Shown in pieces: positions 7,601 to 11,037 of a stretch of DNA of 11,037 nt. The DNA comes from Bacteroidota bacterium (GTDB lineage Bacteria > Bacteroidota > Bacteroidia > Bacteroidales > VadinHA17). Position 1 is the first letter of the stretch; each line of letters begins with the position of its first letter. The stretch covers positions 1 to 11,037 of the forward strand of contig DAOVLD010000037.1 of assembly GCA_030631445.1 (NCBI GenBank). The letters are read 5' to 3'. The translations under genes and the position numbers were made by a program. Below the pieces are notes generated by a model that searched no databases, was not told the origin of the DNA, and saw only the letters and a program-made list of their open reading frames with translations.

Positions 7601-7613
7601 TAACTATTCAGTG
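7601..7613. repeat. TAACTATTCAGTG direct repeat, right copy
   Basis: This is an exact copy of the 13-mer at 5723-5735, in the same orientation. It lies about 40 bp upstream of the ggt promoter. After it the two contexts diverge (TCAC here, ACTAA in the left copy). Confidence 0.65.
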
Positions 7614-7665
7614 TCACAAGTTTAGAATGCTAAAATGGCTAATCTCATTATACTTTGCATTTTTA

Positions 7666-7704
7666 AGTCGGCAATCCACAGTCGGCAGTCGGCAGTCGGC
7701 AATC
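7666..7704. repeat. CAGTCGG heptamer array, left arm
   Basis: Three perfect tandem heptamers CAGTCGG lie at 7679-7699. AGTCGGCAATC occurs both before them (7666-7676) and at their end (7694-7704). The array is the inverted counterpart of the CCGACTG array at 7873-7900. The two enclose the broken four-helix-bundle gene. Confidence 0.85.
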
Positions 7705-7728
7705 TGAAGACCGGGTTATTTATAATTT

Positions 7729-7860
7729 TCAGGATTTTCTTATCTGAGTGGTCAAAAAGTAAAGTTCATCTTTAGGAAATTTCTTACTAACGTGATAAAT
7801 ATCCATTGCAAGAACAAAGGCATTTTTATATACAGTTAAATTTCTAAACCCAGTTACCAT
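7729..7860 (-). pseudogene. truncated four-helix-bundle protein (S23 / 23S rRNA IVP family)
   Basis: This 43-codon reading frame begins with ATG at 7860 and ends at TGA (7731-7729). The peptide contains FRNLTVYKNAFVLAMDIY, VSKKFPKDE and LTTQIRKS. This is the N-terminal signature of the four-helix-bundle family named after proteins encoded in 23S rRNA intervening sequences, where F-x-x-L-x-V-W/Y-x-x-A, KKFPK-E and L-x-x-QIR-R/K are typical. Complete members have about 115-130 residues and continue after QIR with a segment like SVSIPSNIAEG. That segment is not present here in any forward frame before the CAGTCGG array. Only the first two helices remain, so this is probably a relic. No rRNA or reverse transcriptase lies nearby. 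A functional micro-protein cannot be excluded. Confidence 0.75.
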
Positions 7861-7872
7861 TTTGCTTTTTTG

Positions 7873-7900
7873 CCGACTGTTGACTGTCGACTGCCGACTG
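7873..7900. repeat. CCGACTG heptamer array, right arm
   Basis: Four heptamers lie in tandem: CCGACTG (7873-7879), TTGACTG (7880-7886), TCGACTG (7887-7893) and CCGACTG (7894-7900). The unit is the reverse complement of CAGTCGG at 7679-7699. The array starts 12 bp upstream of the relic's ATG, so the pair frames that frame on both sides. Confidence 0.85.
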
Positions 7901-7967
7901 ATTAGTTACAATCCTCTTGCTCCCGGAAACATAGCATTATTTCATGTTCAAACTATTAAATAAAAAC

Positions 7968-7985
7968 TTAACATTAAATTAACAT
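7968..7985 (+). promoter_or_regulatory. Pho-box-like direct repeat upstream of the phosphate transporter
   Basis: TTAACAT at 7968-7974 is repeated exactly at 7979-7985, a period of 11 bp (one helical turn). Two 6-7 bp direct repeats at this spacing are the layout bound by PhoB/PhoP-type OmpR-family regulators; in Bacillus the unit is TT(A/T)ACA. It lies in front of a phosphate transporter gene, and a PhoB-like regulator sits just beyond that gene. A similar string (TTAACATTTAACTT, 77-90) also occurs in the repeat at the left edge, with a 7-bp period, so chance must be kept in mind. Confidence 0.55.
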
Positions 7986-8015
7986 ACACAGCTACCATTC
8001 TATTATTATGAAAGT

Positions 8016-8023
8016 TACATTTG
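8016..8023 (+). promoter_or_regulatory. possible -7 element of the phosphate transporter
   Basis: TACATTTG matches the TAnnTTTG consensus exactly. No TTTG lies at the -33 distance, which would suit an activator-dependent promoter. Transcription would begin near 8028, downstream of the ATG at 8008. This favours the in-frame ATG at 8053 as the true start, with a leader of about 25 nt as for ggt. Confidence 0.4.
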
Positions 8024-8052
8024 TTCTGAAAATATCTAAAAGTAAAATACCC

Positions 8053-10308
8053 ATGGAATCTTACTACCTTTTTATTGTTGTTATCCTTTTTGTATTAGCA
8101 ATTTCCGATCTGGTGGTGGGTGTCAGCAACGATGCAGTTAACTTCCTGAATTCTGCTTTCGGCTCAAAAGTTGCCTCTATCAGGGTAATTATGATTGTTG
8201 CATCAATAGGTATTCTTGTCGGAACAACCTTCTCCAGCGGGATGATGGAAATTGCCAGGAAAGGAATTATGCATCCTGATCAGTTTTACTTTAAAGAAAT
8301 TATGATCATTTTTATTGCAGTTATGCTGACAGACATTATTCTTCTTGATCTGTTCAATACTTTTGGGTTACCCACTTCAACAACAGTTTCCATAGTCTTT
8401 GAGCTTTTAGGCGCTTCTGTCGGAATGGCTATTATTAAAATAACCAACTCACCCGAAGGCGGGGATCTTAATACATATATCAATACAGGAAAAGCACTTG
8501 CAATAATTTTCGGCATATTATTATCAGTAATTATTGCATTTTCCTTCGGTGCTCTTGTTCAATATCTGGCAAGGGTTGTGTTCTCTTTTGAATATAAAAA
8601 ATATTTGAGGTATTTCGGTTCTGTATGGGGCGGACTGGCTATTACAGCAATAACTTTTTTTATGCTTATTAAAGGAGCAAAAGGCTCTTCATTTATTTCT
8701 CCGGAACAAATGATATGGATAAAAGCTAATTCCTTCTCCATTATTCTTTTAAGTTTTATCGGATGGACAATATTACTTCAATTTTTATTATGGTTATTTA
8801 AGATCAATGTTTTAAAATTTATTGTCCTTGTAGGAACGTTTTCCTTAGCCATGGCATTTGCCGGAAACGATCTTGTTAATTTTATAGGTGTCCCCCTTGC
8901 TGGTTTTGAATCGTTTAAAACCTTTACTGCTGCAAGTGGTGCTGATCCTGCCACTTTCTTAATGGATTCATTGACAGCTGCAGTAAAAACTCCAACTTCT
9001 CTCCTGTTATTAGCAGGGATTATCATGGCTGTCACCTTATGGGTATCAAAAAAGGCAAGGTCGGTTACAAAGACTGAGATTGATCTTGGCCGTCAGGGTG
9101 AGGGCACCGAAAGATTTGAATCTTCACTTCTTGCGCGCACAATTGTACGGAACACATTATCTTTTAGTAAATCTGTCAGCAAGGTTTTTCCTGTCCGTTT
9201 TCAAATTGCGGTAAGAAAGAGATTTGACCGGACTTTATATAATAAACGTAAAAGTGAGGAATCTATCTCGTTTGATCTGGTCAGAGCATCCGTTAACCTG
9301 GTGGTAGCAAGTATACTAATTGCTTTTGGCACATCACTTAAGTTGCCTTTATCCACAACTTATGTAACATTTATGGTGGCTATGGGGTCCTCGCTTGCTG
9401 ATGGCGCCTGGGGCAGGGAAAGTGCCGTTTACCGGATATCCGGTGTTATTACAGTAATATCCGGCTGGTTTTTCACTGCATTTAGCGCATTTACTATCGC
9501 ATTCTGTATAGCACTTATTATTCACTGGACTGGTTTACCAGGCATTCTGATCCTGATTGCTCTTGCTGTTTTTCTTGTTTTCCGAACCCATGTTTTTCAT
9601 AATAAAAAATTAAAAATAGAAGAAAAGGAAAAAGAGGAGATAGAAAAAACCAAGGTACTGGACAGGGAGAATGTGCTTGAAATTTCAAGACAGAACGTAA
9701 CATCAACCCTCATATCAGTTTCCAAGCTTTATTATCTAAGTTTAACGGGGCTATTGAATGAAGACAGGAAATTGCTTAAGCATAACTTGAAAGATATTAA
9801 GGAACTTAATCAAAAGGTTAAGAGCCATAAGGATAACGTATTTTCCACTATCAAACTTCTTGACGAAAACTCATCGGATACAGGTCCGTTTTACGTCCAG
9901 GTAGTGGATTATCTCAGGGAAGCAGCTCACTGTCTTACCTATCTGACTGATCCTATTTTCAACCACATTGACAATAATCACCCTCCTCTGAGAACTGTTC
10001 AAAGGAATTATTTAAATAATCTGAATGAAGAAATTTCAAGTTTTTTCAATCTGGTTCTGAATACTGTTAAGAAAGATAAGTTTGAAGATTTGAAGGAAAT
10101 TATTGATAAGCAGCAATCAATACTTGAACGACTTGACAAATTACAAAAGAAACAGGTAAAAATGATCAAACGTGAAGAAGCAGGGACAAAAAACAGTCTG
10201 TTATACTTCAATATTATATCGGAAACAAAAAGCCTTCTGCTTAATACAGTAAATATTATTAAAGCTCAGAGGGACTTTGTGATACACAATTTGAATAATA
10301 GCAGGTAG
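8053..10308 (+). CDS. pit: PiT-family inorganic phosphate transporter with C-terminal PhoU-like domain
   Basis: This 751-residue inner-membrane carrier takes up phosphate with cations. PiT proteins consist of two related halves, and both signatures are here: VSNDAVNF (24-31) with GLPTSTT (105-111) in the first, and GNDLVNF (271-277) with LPLSTT (431-436) in the second. About ten to twelve hydrophobic helices run to residue 510. A hydrophilic loop (about 335-405) separates two blocks of the second half. After a highly charged linker (about 515-535, KIEEKEKEEIEK), a helical region of about 215 residues resembles PhoU and may gate the carrier or link it to phosphate signalling. The frame is open from an ATG at 8008, but homologues usually begin near MESYYLF, and a -7 motif lies inside the extra 15 codons, so 8053 is preferred. 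A Pho-box-like repeat lies upstream, and a PhoB-like regulator gene converges from downstream. Confidence 0.93.
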   Translation: MESYYLFIVVILFVLAISDLVVGVSNDAVNFLNSAFGSKVASIRVIMIVASIGILVGTTFSSGMMEIARKGIMHPDQFYFKEIMIIFIAVMLTDIILLDLFNTFGLPTSTTVSIVFELLGASVGMAIIKITNSPEGGDLNTYINTGKALAIIFGILLSVIIAFSFGALVQYLARVVFSFEYKKYLRYFGSVWGGLAITAITFFMLIKGAKGSSFISPEQMIWIKANSFSIILLSFIGWTILLQFLLWLFKINVLKFIVLVGTFSLAMAFAGNDLVNFIGVPLAGFESFKTFTAASGADPATFLMDSLTAAVKTPTSLLLLAGIIMAVTLWVSKKARSVTKTEIDLGRQGEGTERFESSLLARTIVRNTLSFSKSVSKVFPVRFQIAVRKRFDRTLYNKRKSEESISFDLVRASVNLVVASILIAFGTSLKLPLSTTYVTFMVAMGSSLADGAWGRESAVYRISGVITVISGWFFTAFSAFTIAFCIALIIHWTGLPGILILIALAVFLVFRTHVFHNKKLKIEEKEKEEIEKTKVLDRENVLEISRQNVTSTLISVSKLYYLSLTGLLNEDRKLLKHNLKDIKELNQKVKSHKDNVFSTIKLLDENSSDTGPFYVQVVDYLREAAHCLTYLTDPIFNHIDNNHPPLRTVQRNYLNNLNEEISSFFNLVLNTVKKDKFEDLKEIIDKQQSILERLDKLQKKQVKMIKREEAGTKNSLLYFNIISETKSLLLNTVNIIKAQRDFVIHNLNNSR

Positions 10309-10313
10309 GTTAA

Positions 10314-10327
10314 ACTGGTTACTGGTT
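10314..10327. repeat. ACTGGTT tandem pair
   Basis: Two perfect copies of the heptamer ACTGGTT (10314-10320 and 10321-10327) lie 5 bp after the transporter stop. They are the first of three different heptamer arrays in this 105-bp convergent gap. Confidence 0.6.
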
Positions 10328-10330
10328 GCT

Positions 10331-10358
10331 GTTATAAGTTAAAAGTTATACGTTAACT
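10331..10358. repeat. GTTATAA-type heptamer array
   Basis: Four heptamers lie in tandem: GTTATAA, GTTAAAA, GTTATAC and GTTAACT. They are the reverse-orientation version of the AACTTAT family at 79-110, more than 10 kb away in the same window. Confidence 0.7.
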
Positions 10359-10361
10359 ATG

Positions 10362-10410
10362 TTTGCTCTTTGCTCTTTGCTCTTTGCTCTTTGCTCTTCG
10401 CTCTTCGCTC
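10362..10410. repeat. 7-copy heptamer array, TTTGCTC / TTCGCTC
   Basis: Five perfect TTTGCTC units are followed by two TTCGCTC units, 49 bp without interruption. The array ends 3 bp before the stop codon of the converging regulator gene (10414). There is no recognisable intrinsic terminator between the two convergent genes, so these repeats occupy the place where one would be expected. Confidence 0.9.
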
Positions 10411-10413
10411 CCA

Positions 10414-11037
10414 TCAACTAACATACTTGTAACCGACCCCTTTAACTGTTTGAATATGTTTCTCTCCTACTTTTTCTCGTAATTTCCGAATATGCACATC
10501 AATTGTTCTGTCACCTACTATAACATCATCGCCCCATATTTTACTAAAAATCTCATTACGGGAAAAGACCCTTTCAGGACTTGAGATAAGTAAAGCCAAT
10601 AATTCAAATTCCTTTTTAGGAAGGGATAATTTTTTTCCTTTTTTTATCACGATATATCTTTCACGATCCAGAATTATATCATCTTGTTCAATTATCATGC
10701 TCTCGTGTTTCTCAGCACTATTATTTGTCCGATCCCTCCTCCTTATCAATGCCTTAATCCTTGATATCAGCACTTTGGGTTTGATTGGTTTAACAATATA
10801 ATCATCTCCACCGGCCTCAAATCCGGCGATTTGCGAATAATCTTCACCCCGGGCAGTTAAAAACACAATGATTGTATTGTCCAATTTTCTGATCTTTCGC
10901 AGCTCCTCACAAGTTTCCATACCATCCATCCGTGGCATCATTACATCAAGAAGAACAAGGTCAGGAATAGAATCTTTAGCTTTGGATATTCCTTCAATAC
11001 CGTTATTGGCAACATCAACCACAAACCCTTCATTTCT
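10414..11037 (-). CDS. OmpR/PhoB-family response regulator (N-terminus beyond window)
   Basis: This is a two-component transcription factor, of which 207 residues are inside the window. The frame stays open to the right edge (RNEGF precedes the first in-frame GTG), so about 20-25 N-terminal residues, including the acidic Asp pair, are missing. The receiver domain shows the phosphate-accepting Asp in LVLLDVMMPRMDG (fragment residue 31), the Thr of FLTARG (61) and the Lys of VKPIKP (83). The C-terminal winged helix ends with GDRTIDVHIRKLREKVG and TVKGVGYKY, the DNA-recognition helix and wing typical of OmpR/PhoB. It converges on the phosphate transporter, 105 bp away, and a sensor kinase would be expected just outside the window. 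A role as PhoB is plausible from context, but the family also includes VicR/RprY-type regulators. Confidence 0.92.
   Translation of the reverse strand, partial: RNEGFVVDVANNGIEGISKAKDSIPDLVLLDVMMPRMDGMETCEELRKIRKLDNTIIVFLTARGEDYSQIAGFEAGGDDYIVKPIKPKVLISRIKALIRRRDRTNNSAEKHESMIIEQDDIILDRERYIVIKKGKKLSLPKKEFELLALLISSPERVFSRNEIFSKIWGDDVIVGDRTIDVHIRKLREKVGEKHIQTVKGVGYKYVS

Noticed and set aside
7666..7900. Diversity-generating retroelement, because Avd shares the four-helix-bundle fold
   Set aside because: No reverse transcriptase, template repeat or variable repeat is present, and the gene is truncated.

Overview
The window looks like a piece of a Bacteroidota chromosome (AT-rich, probably Bacteroidales or a relative). 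Three things support this. The ggt promoter matches the Bacteroidota consensus (TTTG, 19 bp, TAnnTTTG). No gene start has a Shine-Dalgarno sequence. The proteins themselves are of Bacteroidota type: a lipoprotein gamma-glutamyltransferase, a short HX4D acyltransferase and a PiT transporter with a PhoU-like tail. The assignment rests on motif and protein recognition, not on a search.

Layout, left to right. Bases 1-297 are a repeat-rich leader. A 982-residue flavin and iron-sulfur 2-hydroxyacid dehydrogenase fusion follows (298-3246, +). A 450-bp purine-rich tandem-repeat block separates it from a minus-strand run: a small lysophospholipid-type acyltransferase (3701-4255), a membrane-anchored protein of unknown function (4323-5480), and gamma-glutamyltransferase (5812-7506). 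A terminator lies between the first two, and ggt has its own promoter. The 500-bp gap after ggt holds a broken four-helix-bundle (S23/IVP family) gene framed by inverted heptamer arrays, then a Pho-box-like direct repeat. Next come the PiT-PhoU phosphate transporter (8053-10308, +) and, converging on it, an OmpR/PhoB-type response regulator cut by the right edge (10414-11037, -).

How the genes fit together. The clearest functional unit is phosphate uptake: transporter, PhoU-like domain, PhoB-like regulator and candidate Pho box. The other genes look like independent housekeeping functions: oxidation of a 2-hydroxyacid into the respiratory chain, membrane lipid acylation, and glutathione or gamma-glutamyl peptide breakdown in the envelope.

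The most unusual aspect is the intergenic DNA. Nearly every gap carries tandem arrays with a period of 7, 8 or 9 bp, each with a different unit: AACTTAT, GAGRGRRC, GAGGTGAT, AGTGACTAA, CAGTCGG, ACTGGTT, GTTATAA, TTTGCTC. This resembles the heptameric STRR repeats of cyanobacteria. I see no defence system, CRISPR array, transposase, tRNA or rRNA.
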